Part shown: in pieces, positions 43,933 through 52,584 of the stretch
How positions within the stretch are numbered: position 1 is the stretch's first letter
Layout of the letters: every line of letters starts with the position of its first letter
DNA from: Hahella sp. KA22
GTDB taxonomy: Bacteria; Pseudomonadota; Gammaproteobacteria; Pseudomonadales; Oleiphilaceae
DNA length: 64,000 nucleotides
Assembly (NCBI RefSeq): GCF_004135205.1
Contig: NZ_CP035490.1
Span: 6,563,501-6,627,500 of the forward strand
Direction: 5' to 3'
Made by a program: the position numbers and the translations under genes
Notes under the pieces: model-generated
Told to the model about the DNA's origin: nothing
The model's database searches: none
What the model saw: only the letters and a program-made list of their open reading frames with translations

Positions 43933-45300
43933 ATGATGTCAGCCAGGTTGTCGCTATCACTCGCCGCCGGCGTCTGCATGACGTTGAGTGCGGGAGTTTG
44001 TCATGGCTTTGAAGACCGCCCCGAGTTTAAAGCCCTGTTGAGTAAAATGTGCCGCACCAGCCCGCAATTGCAGGTGCAGCGACTGGAAATCGCGTCTTTA
44101 CGCAAAGAATTTGAATACACGTCGGGACAGGCGTGGTATCCAGAAGTGACTCTGAGCGCAGGCCCGCAGTACTATGAAGGCGAATCCGTGGGGAACTTCG
44201 CCTTCGAGCAGAATCAGAGCGCCTTCATCGACTCAGACAATGAAACCTCCGTCAGCGGACGCCGCTCCGGGTTTGTGAATCAGGCCAAAGTGGCGTTGGA
44301 CGCGCCGATCTATCGCAATAGCCGTTGGGTGGGACAGGAAACCGACGACGCCGCGATTCTACGGCAGCGCATCGAGTATGAAACCGCCAAGCATCAGAAG
44401 CTGTTTCAGGAAAGCCTGCTGGAGCTGGTGGAGGTACTGGTGTCTCTGCAACAGGCGCAGCAACAGGAAATTCTGCTACAGGAACTGTTGGCGGACGCCC
44501 AGTCGCAATTGGACATTGCACGTAATGCCGCCCGCGCTCGTTTGATCGAACGCTCAGATCTGCTGGAAGCGGAAGGCGCCGTCTCTGAACTGGAAGGCGA
44601 GCTACAACAAACCGCGAATAACCGTGACTATCTGAGCCAGAAGTTCGCCTTCCTGGCGCAAACCGCCGACGCCATGCCGACGCCGGACTTCAAACTGGAA
44701 TCCCTGCCTCCCGCCGGAGACCTGGAAACCCTCGTTAATGCGGCGGAGAACGGCAGCATCGACGTCATTCTGCAGCAAACCCAACTCGCCATCGCCCGTC
44801 GCCAGTACGATCAGGCGCGCCATGATAACGGCGTGGCGTTCGGCTTGAGCGGTTCCGTCCGCGGGGTGGCGGACGAAGACTTTGGCGAGAGCAAGCATCT
44901 CACCACAGTGGGAGTCAGTCTTGAGGTGAAGCTGCAAGACACCCTGCGCGCCAGCGGCAAGTCTCGCTATTGGGCGCTGCAGGTGGAAAAAGAACAGAGG
45001 CAGTTGGATCTGATCAGGGCGAATCAACGCATCGTCACCCTGCAAAATTATCGGGACTATCAACAGCAATTACTGACCCTGAAAAACTCGCTCAGCGCCC
45101 TGGATCGCGCCAGATCCGAACTGGAGAAGAACCAGGAGCTGTTTCGACTGGGCAAGGTGGGCGTCAGTGAGGTGATCGAATCCCGTTCCGATATCCGACA
45201 AATTGAGCTGGGCAAATTGGACGCCTACGCCAAGCTGTGGCTGCTGCAATTCCGGCTGACGCCGGGCGCGCGATGGTCCTGCTCCGTAGAGGGAGATTAA
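43933..45300 (+). CDS. TolC-family outer-membrane channel protein
   Basis: A 455-aa protein with a signal peptide (MMSARLSLSLAAGVCMTLSA to about residue 25) and two long helical repeats of the outer-membrane efflux type: LLELVEVLVSLQQAQQQEIL near 155-175 and LSALDRARSELEKNQELF near 385-410, followed by GKVGVSEVIESRSDI. Strands between them give the barrel part. It follows the adaptor gene by seven bases; the two should form an export conduit. Confidence 0.88.
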   Translation: MMSARLSLSLAAGVCMTLSAGVCHGFEDRPEFKALLSKMCRTSPQLQVQRLEIASLRKEFEYTSGQAWYPEVTLSAGPQYYEGESVGNFAFEQNQSAFIDSDNETSVSGRRSGFVNQAKVALDAPIYRNSRWVGQETDDAAILRQRIEYETAKHQKLFQESLLELVEVLVSLQQAQQQEILLQELLADAQSQLDIARNAARARLIERSDLLEAEGAVSELEGELQQTANNRDYLSQKFAFLAQTADAMPTPDFKLESLPPAGDLETLVNAAENGSIDVILQQTQLAIARRQYDQARHDNGVAFGLSGSVRGVADEDFGESKHLTTVGVSLEVKLQDTLRASGKSRYWALQVEKEQRQLDLIRANQRIVTLQNYRDYQQQLLTLKNSLSALDRARSELEKNQELFRLGKVGVSEVIESRSDIRQIELGKLDAYAKLWLLQFRLTPGARWSCSVEGD

Positions 45301-45303
45301 TCA

Positions 45304-46764
45304 ATGTCTTCGAATAAGAAGATTTTCCGCAATATCATCGCCACCCTGCTCGGCGAGGGCGTGGGGGCGCTGCTCAACATCTATGTCATCGTCTTGATCG
45401 CCCGCACTCTGGGTCCGGAATCCTTCGGCGACTTCGCCTTCATTCTGGCGTTTGTCGGCCTGTTGCAGCTGGTCACCGACATGGGCGTCACCAACCTGTT
45501 GGTGCGGGAAATCGCGCAGAAGGCGGAGCAATACAAGCACTTCTTCGGCAATGTGCGCCTGCTGGCCTGGGCGGTCACCCTGGTGGCCACTGCGCCCACT
45601 GCTGTTGTCTGCCTGTTGATTCTGGAGGACCGCGACTTCGGAATGAGTCTTTTTATTATGACGGTCGCCGCGTTGATCGTATTTCACAGCGTGATCTATG
45701 GCGCGCTGTTTCGCGCCTTCGAACGCATGGAATTCAACGCCGCCATTTTCGTCATACACAAAGTGATTCTATTGGCGCTCACCCTGTATTGGCGCGACCA
45801 CGATCCCAGCATTCTGGCGCTGTGCGGTTACTATTTGCTGGCGAATGTCTGTCAGTTCCTGCTGTTTTACGCCTGCAGCCTGGCGGTTTTCAAACGCATT
45901 CCCTGGCGCTTTGATCCCGGTCTGTGGAAATACGTGCTGTTCGAGTCCGTTCCTATCGGTTTATCCATGATGTGTCGTCGCGCCACCCTGCACGTGGACA
46001 CGCTTATCCTGAAAGCGATGGCGGCGCCACTCGCCCTGGGGCTGTTCAACGCCGCCTATCGGGTGATACAGATCATCGAAATGCTGCCTTTCACGTTGTC
46101 TATTCCGATCTATCCCAAACTGGCGCGCCTGGCTCTTGGCGATAAAGCGGAATTCAGTCGTTTTCTCAATCAGGTGCTGAAGTTCTACGCCATTTTGTCA
46201 CTGCCCATTGTGGCTTACGTGTTTGTCTTCGCCGAGGACATTATTGGATTGATGTATACGCCGGAGTTCGCTTCTTCCGCCAATATTCTGCAAGCGCTGG
46301 CGGTGGCGATCTTCTTTATTTTTCCCTCCTCCATCATGATTTACGTGTATTCCGCCATGGGACGGCAACGCCTGTTCACGTTGATCTCCATCGCCACCCT
46401 GGCCACCAACGCCATCTTGGATATTCTGCTGATTCCACATCTACACGCCTTTGGCGCGGCGGTGGGCACAGTGACGGCGGAAGCGTTGTTTATCGCTGGA
46501 TCGCTCTGGTTCCTGTATCGCCAGTCTGTGCCGGTGCAATGGGCGCGCATGTCTTACAAGCCGTTACTGGCCGCGCTGCTGGCGGGCTACGCAGTGAACG
46601 CGGCTTTCGCCTCCCCGGGTCTGCTGCAGTTTATCCTGGCGTCACTGCTGTTCGCCGTCGCCTATCTGATTCTGATTCTAGTCAGCAAGACACTCGATCA
46701 GCGCGAGCTGGCTTTCCTGACGGCGCTGATAAAGCGTCGTCCTGTCGGCAAAGGGATGCAATAA
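45304..46764 (+). CDS. Wzx-type polysaccharide flippase
   Basis: A 486-aa polytopic protein with 12 or more hydrophobic helices of the MOP exporter family. LGEGVGALLNIYVIVLIART near residue 16 and LVTDMGVTNLLVREIA near 55 are typical of polysaccharide flippases. It would move a lipid-linked glycan to the periplasmic face. It starts three bases after the TolC-like gene. No Wzy or WaaL is recognised nearby. Confidence 0.9.
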   Translation: MSSNKKIFRNIIATLLGEGVGALLNIYVIVLIARTLGPESFGDFAFILAFVGLLQLVTDMGVTNLLVREIAQKAEQYKHFFGNVRLLAWAVTLVATAPTAVVCLLILEDRDFGMSLFIMTVAALIVFHSVIYGALFRAFERMEFNAAIFVIHKVILLALTLYWRDHDPSILALCGYYLLANVCQFLLFYACSLAVFKRIPWRFDPGLWKYVLFESVPIGLSMMCRRATLHVDTLILKAMAAPLALGLFNAAYRVIQIIEMLPFTLSIPIYPKLARLALGDKAEFSRFLNQVLKFYAILSLPIVAYVFVFAEDIIGLMYTPEFASSANILQALAVAIFFIFPSSIMIYVYSAMGRQRLFTLISIATLATNAILDILLIPHLHAFGAAVGTVTAEALFIAGSLWFLYRQSVPVQWARMSYKPLLAALLAGYAVNAAFASPGLLQFILASLLFAVAYLILILVSKTLDQRELAFLTALIKRRPVGKGMQ

Positions 46765-46768
46765 TCCT

Positions 46769-48025
46769 ATGAAGATGCTGGCGGGAGTGCAGGCGGGTCT
46801 GATTCTGGCGATGCTGGGCGCGTTCCTTGCTCCCTGGATCAATCTGCCCTTCGCCGGCGGCGAGTCCGGCGTCCAGTACGCCGCTTCGATGGCGCTGTCT
46901 CACCCTGACATGCTGGGCCCCGCCTTATTACTTTTAATCGCCGCACCGTTGCTGGTGATCAGCGTCCACTTCAACAAGCCGAATCTTGCTTTGACAAGCG
47001 CCGCCTTCGTCCTCGCGTTCCTGGCGTGCGTGCCTGGTTACCTCGTCGCCCTCGACCCCCATACGTTGCCAACCTACGCCGACAATATTGAGGACTACCG
47101 GACGTTGAAGCGGTTCTTCAATTCCTTCTTCACACCCAATAAAGGCCAGGCTATCGCACTCCCCGACACCGCCAACTTTGATTCATTGGGCGGTCGCCTG
47201 GAGCTGGCGTTCCTGTGTCTGGAATGGGGCTGGTATATCGCCACGGGCGCCGCCGCCATTCTCTTCATGATGACGCTGTCCAAAGCGCGCCTGCGCTTTT
47301 ATCCCATTGCGCTGCTCATTCTGATCACGCCGCCGGCGCTGACGCTCTACCCGACCATGCAAGCGACCAAATACAAACAGGATGCGCAATGGCGATTGAC
47401 CGAGGGCGCGCCGGCCTCCGCTTTTGGCGCCATGGTCATCGCCTTCAAGCTCGACCCACTACTGACATACTCCGAGCAGGCCAGCCGGCTTTTCTCACAA
47501 TTGAACGCGATGGTGTTCAAACCGGAAAACCCGGCTGCTGCGCTGTACCAGTCAGCGCAACTGGAAACCGCTGGCAAGCGCCAGGAAGCGCTGGACGCGC
47601 TGCATACAGCGCTGCAACACCGGCGCGAAGATGAGTTTTTCCCTTATGTGGCGCACCATACCAAGCGCCGGCTCGCTATCCTGACTGACCGGGTGATCAG
47701 CCGCAATTACCGTCACGAGCAATGGGATGAGGCCTTGCTGGCGTTGCAGGAAATGCTGCGGGTCTATCCAGAAAGCGACACTTTGCGGGCGATGGCCAGC
47801 CTCGCCTATATCCGCCAGGGCGTGCCGGAAAGCTGCCTGTCCAGCGTTTCCACTTCGCTCGAACGAATTCAAGGCTCCAGCCTGCGCGCCGACTTGCTGG
47901 CGACCCAGGGAGAATGCCTGATGATGATGGGTAAAGTGGATCAGGCGCGGGAGTCATTCCAGCTTTCCATTGACGCGGACAGCGTGCGCAATCTGCGCGC
48001 CGTACGCGGACTCAGCGGGTCATGA
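46769..48025 (+). CDS. Membrane protein with TPR-like C-terminus, unknown
   Basis: A 418-aa protein not matched to a named family. The first 205 residues carry about five hydrophobic helices (LILAMLGAFLAPWINL, LLLLIAAPLLVISVHF, ALLILITPPALTLYP). The rest is helical, with TPR-like motifs (AALYQSAQLETAGKRQEALD, RADLLATQGECLMMMGKVDQ). It may be a periplasmic scaffold or an assembly factor. It overlaps the next gene by four bases (ATGA), so the two are probably translated together. Confidence 0.7.
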   Translation: MKMLAGVQAGLILAMLGAFLAPWINLPFAGGESGVQYAASMALSHPDMLGPALLLLIAAPLLVISVHFNKPNLALTSAAFVLAFLACVPGYLVALDPHTLPTYADNIEDYRTLKRFFNSFFTPNKGQAIALPDTANFDSLGGRLELAFLCLEWGWYIATGAAAILFMMTLSKARLRFYPIALLILITPPALTLYPTMQATKYKQDAQWRLTEGAPASAFGAMVIAFKLDPLLTYSEQASRLFSQLNAMVFKPENPAAALYQSAQLETAGKRQEALDALHTALQHRREDEFFPYVAHHTKRRLAILTDRVISRNYRHEQWDEALLALQEMLRVYPESDTLRAMASLAYIRQGVPESCLSSVSTSLERIQGSSLRADLLATQGECLMMMGKVDQARESFQLSIDADSVRNLRAVRGLSGS

Positions 48026-49521
48026 CAATGCTGTGGCGAAGCGCGCGACAGGGACTGCAGGCGAGCCGCAAAATCTTTCCGGCGTTGCTGGCTTTTTCCC
48101 TGTTGCTGGGACTGATGACGACTTACGCACTGGAGCTAAAGAACCAGCAAGGCGTGCGCTTGAACTGGGATGGAGCCCAGTGGATCACTGCGCCAGACGC
48201 TCGCGCCGTCAGCTATTTCCGCAAGATATTCATCGTGCGCGCCGCGCCCTATAAAGCCTTCTTGAAGCTAGCGGGGACGGAAAATTACAAGCTCTATATC
48301 AACGGCGTGGAAGTTGCCGTGAAATCCGCCGCCACCTCTGAGCCCATCTGGCTCGGCGCAGTGGAGTCGTACTTACGCCCCGGTAAAAACGTCGTCGCCG
48401 TTCGGGTGGAAAAATCCACTCTCGGCGCCGCGCCGGCGATGATACTTTCCCTGCATGTTCAAGACAGCCAAGGACAGGAGCAGCGTCTGGTCAGCGATAA
48501 CGCCTGGAAGGCGTCCTTCACCCCCGCCAATGGCGGCGCCGACGCCCGGGTTTGGTATCAATACGGGTTTTATGACGAGGACTGGCGGGCGCCGCAGTTA
48601 GCTAATGGGTTAAAGCCGCCTGCGATTAGCGGCAATGTGGATTACGGCTATTTCCTGTGGAGCCGCACCAGCGCGCTGCAGCCAGTCTGGCGCAGCGGCG
48701 CTGGCGATAATGCGTCGGAAGCCCGTTTTGTGCTGACATTGCCCTTCTCTCGCGCCGCGCTGCAAAACGCCTGGTTGATGGCGCAATGCAACGGCGCCTT
48801 CAAGGTTAACGTTAATCAACGCCGTTTGGGCGACTACGCCAGCGACTATCCGCAGATCAAAGTCATTAACTTGTTTCAACCGCTAGGCGCCGCGCCCGCT
48901 AACCAGATTGAAGTGTTCGCGGATTGCGACCCGGCCCTGGGTATGGGCTTGCAGGCCGTCGTACAGACCGGGGAAGATCGCTTCATCAGTTTTCCCGGCA
49001 TAGACTGGCGCGTCAGTCCGGTCAGCGCTACGGATGCGCCGGCGCAATACGAGCGCCCCGCCTATACGCCACATATCCGTCAGGTAGCGACGGAGTCAGC
49101 GGAAAGCGCGCCAATTCGTTTCGAAGACCCCAGCCTGGAGGTCATGCGGCAAATCAGTTACCCCGAATTGATTTTGCGTGCGCTGAAATGGTGTGCAATC
49201 TGGTTATTGCTCAACGTTCTTACCAGCACAGGACTGTTGTTGGCGCTGGGAGGTCTGCCCCGTCTTATCGCGGCGATCAATCTGCTGCAGACCTCACTTA
49301 CCTGCTCCGGCGCCTTGCTCTGCGCGCTCGCCCTGGATGCGCGCCTGCTTACGACCAGCCTGTTTAATCTGGGCGTCGTCACCGCCTTGTTCGGCGCGGC
49401 GCTCCTGGCCCAGGCCCTGTCAGCGCTGCAGTTGCGCTCATCACGCTTTGCCATCGGGCGCGAAAGTTGCGCAACCGCCTATGTCAGCGGAGCCGCCAAA
49501 GTTCTGGAGAAAAGCCTATGA
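48022..49521 (+). CDS. Membrane protein with rhamnosidase-N-like beta-sandwich domains, unknown
   Basis: A 499-aa protein. One helix near residues 18-36 is followed by a periplasmic part of about 340 residues. Here WITAPDARAVSYFRKIF, KLAGTENYKLYINGVEV and YLRPGKNVVAVRVE recall the galactose-binding-like N-terminal domain of alpha-L-rhamnosidases. The C-terminus has about three hydrophobic helices. No glycosidase catalytic domain is seen. A glycan-binding role is plausible. It overlaps both neighbours by four bases, forming a translational trio with the TPR protein and the GT39 enzyme. Confidence 0.65.
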   Translation: MTMLWRSARQGLQASRKIFPALLAFSLLLGLMTTYALELKNQQGVRLNWDGAQWITAPDARAVSYFRKIFIVRAAPYKAFLKLAGTENYKLYINGVEVAVKSAATSEPIWLGAVESYLRPGKNVVAVRVEKSTLGAAPAMILSLHVQDSQGQEQRLVSDNAWKASFTPANGGADARVWYQYGFYDEDWRAPQLANGLKPPAISGNVDYGYFLWSRTSALQPVWRSGAGDNASEARFVLTLPFSRAALQNAWLMAQCNGAFKVNVNQRRLGDYASDYPQIKVINLFQPLGAAPANQIEVFADCDPALGMGLQAVVQTGEDRFISFPGIDWRVSPVSATDAPAQYERPAYTPHIRQVATESAESAPIRFEDPSLEVMRQISYPELILRALKWCAIWLLLNVLTSTGLLLALGGLPRLIAAINLLQTSLTCSGALLCALALDARLLTTSLFNLGVVTALFGAALLAQALSALQLRSSRFAIGRESCATAYVSGAAKVLEKSL

Positions 49522-51149
49522 ACAGCCGCGCTGAGTCGCAATGGGTGAAATGGCCGCTGATGCGCGCCAAGGCTAATTCCTTTCCGGTAATCATACTGAT
49601 CGCCACAGTGCTGATTGCTCTCTCTTTCAGTCTGCGCATCGGCGGCCTGGAGGCGCGCGCGCTCACTATCGACGAAGCCACTATCGCCAGTTTTGTAGAA
49701 GGCGTATTAGATAAGGGCTATCCCTATATCTACGTCAGCACCATGGAAGTGCCATTGGCCACCTACGAACTGGTGCCATATTTCTTGGCCCTATCGGTCA
49801 AGTTGGGCGGTTTTTCCGAGTTCACCTTGCGCCTGCCGGCGCTGCTATTCTCCACTGGCGTATTGAGCCTGATTTTCTGGATCAGCCTGCGCCGCTTTGG
49901 CTTGGCGGCGGCGATTATCGCTGGTCTCTTGTACAGCCTTTCAACCTGGTCTATCTACTGGTCGCAGAACGCATTTCACCCGGCGCAGACACAGTTCTTT
50001 ACTCTGCTCACCGCCACGGCGGTCTACCATCTGTTACAGCAGGAACGGGTTCGCCTGCGATTCGCGTTATTAGTCTGGGCGCTATTCACTGTGACCTATT
50101 TGAGCTGGGAAGGCTCCGGGTTTCTGCTTCCAGTAATGGCCGTCATCGTGCTTATCTTCAAACGGGACAATCTGGTCTGGATCTTCCAGCGCAATCTCTG
50201 GGTGATGTATCTGCTGGTGATATTAACGCTGGTCGCCCAAGGCGTGCGTCGGGTAGTGCTGCAGCAGCCGCACCTGATGCTGGGTTCCGGCAAAGGCGAT
50301 GTCAGTCTGCCGCAGCTGGGCTTTCTTAAGGACAGTTGGGAGCCAGGCTTTTACTTTATCAACTTCTTTGGCATGGAAACCCATCTCATCACTGGCGCCA
50401 TTTTCCTGCTCGGCGCTTACTACGCCTGGAAGCGTCCGACGCTGCGTTTTTACTATCTGGTGTTCCTCATCACGCTTCTGTGCCTCAGTAATTTTTTACT
50501 GTTCTACAACGCCCACTACGTGTTCTTCATCTATCCGTTTTTCATCATCAGCGTCGGCGCCATTCTTACGTTTTTGATTGAGGACGTAACGCGCCTCACC
50601 AGCCGGGTGAAAGCTCCGGCGGCGACAGCAGTCGCCAGCTTCAATCTGGCGGCGCTCTTATTGATGGCGGTGATGTCGATGAACTCAAACCTGATTCATT
50701 TTTACAGCATCGGCAACCTGGGCCACCTGGGCTTTCGTTCTGACTATCGGGACGGCTTCGCCGGCGTGGACTATCGCAAAGTGTCCGCCACGTTAAAACA
50801 GGGCTATCGCGAAGGCGATAAAGTCATCAGCATGGCGCCAATGCCAACCAAGCTGTATTCCGGGATTACGCCGGACTATTTCCTGCAGACCATTACCGAT
50901 CGCAAGATCGTCTACGACCGTAACCTGGATTCCCCCTTCTATCGGGACAAGTTTCTGGGCACGGTGGTGCTTCGCAGCGACAGGGAGCTACAGGACGTGC
51001 TGAACCAGAATAATCGTGTCTGGCTGGTGGCCTCCCCCTGGAATGCGATGACACTGGTCATCGACGCGGACACCTTGCAATTCGTCCAACGCAGCATGCG
51101 CGTGGTGGATGAGAGTTACGACGCCAGACTCTTTTTATGGCAGAAATAA
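49518..51149 (+). CDS. GT39 (PMT-like) membrane glycosyltransferase
   Basis: A 543-aa polytopic glycosyltransferase of the GT-C fold. RALTIDEATIASFVEGVL near residue 48 holds the Asp-Glu pair (52-53) of the first periplasmic loop that is catalytic in this class. About ten membrane helices follow and a soluble C-terminal domain of about 130 residues ends it. Such enzymes use polyprenyl-phosphate sugars on the outer face of the inner membrane, fitting the GT2 of the left arm. I chose ATG 49518 after GGAGA. The acceptor (glycan, lipid or protein) is unknown. Confidence 0.85.
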   Translation: MNSRAESQWVKWPLMRAKANSFPVIILIATVLIALSFSLRIGGLEARALTIDEATIASFVEGVLDKGYPYIYVSTMEVPLATYELVPYFLALSVKLGGFSEFTLRLPALLFSTGVLSLIFWISLRRFGLAAAIIAGLLYSLSTWSIYWSQNAFHPAQTQFFTLLTATAVYHLLQQERVRLRFALLVWALFTVTYLSWEGSGFLLPVMAVIVLIFKRDNLVWIFQRNLWVMYLLVILTLVAQGVRRVVLQQPHLMLGSGKGDVSLPQLGFLKDSWEPGFYFINFFGMETHLITGAIFLLGAYYAWKRPTLRFYYLVFLITLLCLSNFLLFYNAHYVFFIYPFFIISVGAILTFLIEDVTRLTSRVKAPAATAVASFNLAALLLMAVMSMNSNLIHFYSIGNLGHLGFRSDYRDGFAGVDYRKVSATLKQGYREGDKVISMAPMPTKLYSGITPDYFLQTITDRKIVYDRNLDSPFYRDKFLGTVVLRSDRELQDVLNQNNRVWLVASPWNAMTLVIDADTLQFVQRSMRVVDESYDARLFLWQK

Positions 51150-51163
51150 ACAAGGGGAATGAA

Positions 51164-51931
51164 ATGAACATGGAAGCCAGAGCAACGCATGTACGTTGCA
51201 TCATTCTTGCCGGCGGTAAAGGCGCCCGGCTGCGCTCGCGGGTTGCGGATCTGCCAAAACCCATGGCGCCGGTGGCTGATCGCCCGTTTCTGGAGCTGCT
51301 GCTGGATCAGCTGGAACACCAGAATATCCACGATATCGTGCTGTCTCTCGGCTACAAAAGCGAGCACATCGTCCGCTATTTTGAGGAGCGTCCCCGCGCC
51401 ACTCAGCGCCTGAATTTCGTAATTGAAGACGCGCCCATGGGCACCGGCGGCGCTATTCGCATGGCGGCGGAACAGCATCCCGCACCCTATTATCTGGTGC
51501 TCAATGGCGACAGTTTCTGCGATACCGATTTACAGGACTTTATTTCCTCCGTCTATCGCAGCGAGTTCACCAACGGCATGCTGGCCGCGCTACAGCCTGA
51601 TTGCTCCCGTTACGGCAAGCTCACCGTACACAAACACAGCGGCAAAGTGATCATGATTGAGGAGAAAAAGCCGAACGCCGGCCCCGGCCTGATTAACGCC
51701 GGCGTCTATTTCCTCAGCGCCGAGTTCTTACATAAACATTGTCCGCAACAAGGCGCGTTTTCCTTCGAACAAACCGCCTTTCCGGCGCTGGTGGGCGGAG
51801 GGTTATACGCCTATACCAAAGCCGGCCCCTTTATCGATATCGGCATACCCGAAGACTATGACTTTTTATGCGCTCACAAGGAACAGTTCTTTCCCCAGCG
51901 GAAAGCTACCCTTTCTGCGCTCAGTAACTGA
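51164..51931 (+). CDS. hddC: D-glycero-D-manno-heptose 1-phosphate guanylyltransferase-like protein
   Basis: A 255-aa nucleotidyltransferase. CIILAGGKGARLRSRVADLP then KPMAPVADRPFLELLLDQL is the HddC signature. EDAPMGTGGAI near residue 90 and LVLNGDSFCDTD near 112 form the nucleotide and metal site. It would make GDP-D-glycero-alpha-D-manno-heptose. I took ATG 51164, with AGGGGA six bases before it; an ATG at 51137 lies inside the GT39 gene. It is next to gmhA, as in known heptose clusters. Confidence 0.87.
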   Translation: MNMEARATHVRCIILAGGKGARLRSRVADLPKPMAPVADRPFLELLLDQLEHQNIHDIVLSLGYKSEHIVRYFEERPRATQRLNFVIEDAPMGTGGAIRMAAEQHPAPYYLVLNGDSFCDTDLQDFISSVYRSEFTNGMLAALQPDCSRYGKLTVHKHSGKVIMIEEKKPNAGPGLINAGVYFLSAEFLHKHCPQQGAFSFEQTAFPALVGGGLYAYTKAGPFIDIGIPEDYDFLCAHKEQFFPQRKATLSALSN

Positions 51932-51956
51932 GCCCGGACAACCAGGAGGATGACCA

Positions 51957-52550
51957 ATGAACATTGACATGGACTATGTAAAAGAACGCATCAGAGATTC
52001 GATTGCAGTCAAACAACGCCTGCTCGCGGACGAACCATTGATGGAGAAAGTGCTCCGTCTGGGACAAGTCTGCGTGGAGGTTTATAAAAGGGGCAACAAG
52101 GTTATCCTGGCGGGCAATGGCGGCAGCGCGGCGGACGCGCAGCATATCGCGGCGGAGTTCGTCAGCCGCTTTGAATTCGACCGCCCCGGCCTGCCCGCCC
52201 TGGCGGTGACGACGGATACGTCCATGCTCACGGCCATCGGCAATGATTACGGCTACGAACGGGTTTTCGCACGCCAGGTGGAGGCTAACGCCAAACCCGG
52301 CGACCTGTTCATCGGCATCACTACATCCGGTAATTCCAAGAACATATTGGTCGCTCTGGAAAGCGCCAAAGAAATGGACCTGATCACCGCCGCCTTCGCC
52401 GGTTCCGGCGGCAAAGTGCAGGCGCTGGCGGAGCACGTCATCAACGTGCCCTCCACACATACGCCAAGAATTCAGGAATGCCACATCATGATCGGACACA
52501 TTATCTGCGGTATCGTGGAAGACGCGATCTTTGGCGAAGCCGCCGCCTGA
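51957..52550 (+). CDS. gmhA: Sedoheptulose 7-phosphate isomerase
   Basis: A 197-aa SIS-domain isomerase that converts sedoheptulose 7-phosphate to D-glycero-D-manno-heptose 7-phosphate. VILAGNGGSAADAQHIAAEF near residue 50, then LTAIGNDYGYERVF, GITTSGNSKNI near 120 and ECHIMIGHIICGIVED near 175 are GmhA motifs with the active-site His and Glu. AGGAGGATG precedes the start. It probably is a second, locus-specific GmhA in addition to the LPS copy; that needs the genome. Confidence 0.93.
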   Translation: MNIDMDYVKERIRDSIAVKQRLLADEPLMEKVLRLGQVCVEVYKRGNKVILAGNGGSAADAQHIAAEFVSRFEFDRPGLPALAVTTDTSMLTAIGNDYGYERVFARQVEANAKPGDLFIGITTSGNSKNILVALESAKEMDLITAAFAGSGGKVQALAEHVINVPSTHTPRIQECHIMIGHIICGIVEDAIFGEAAA

Positions 52551-52584
52551 ACTGGAACTCACACAAACTGACAAGGACACGATT

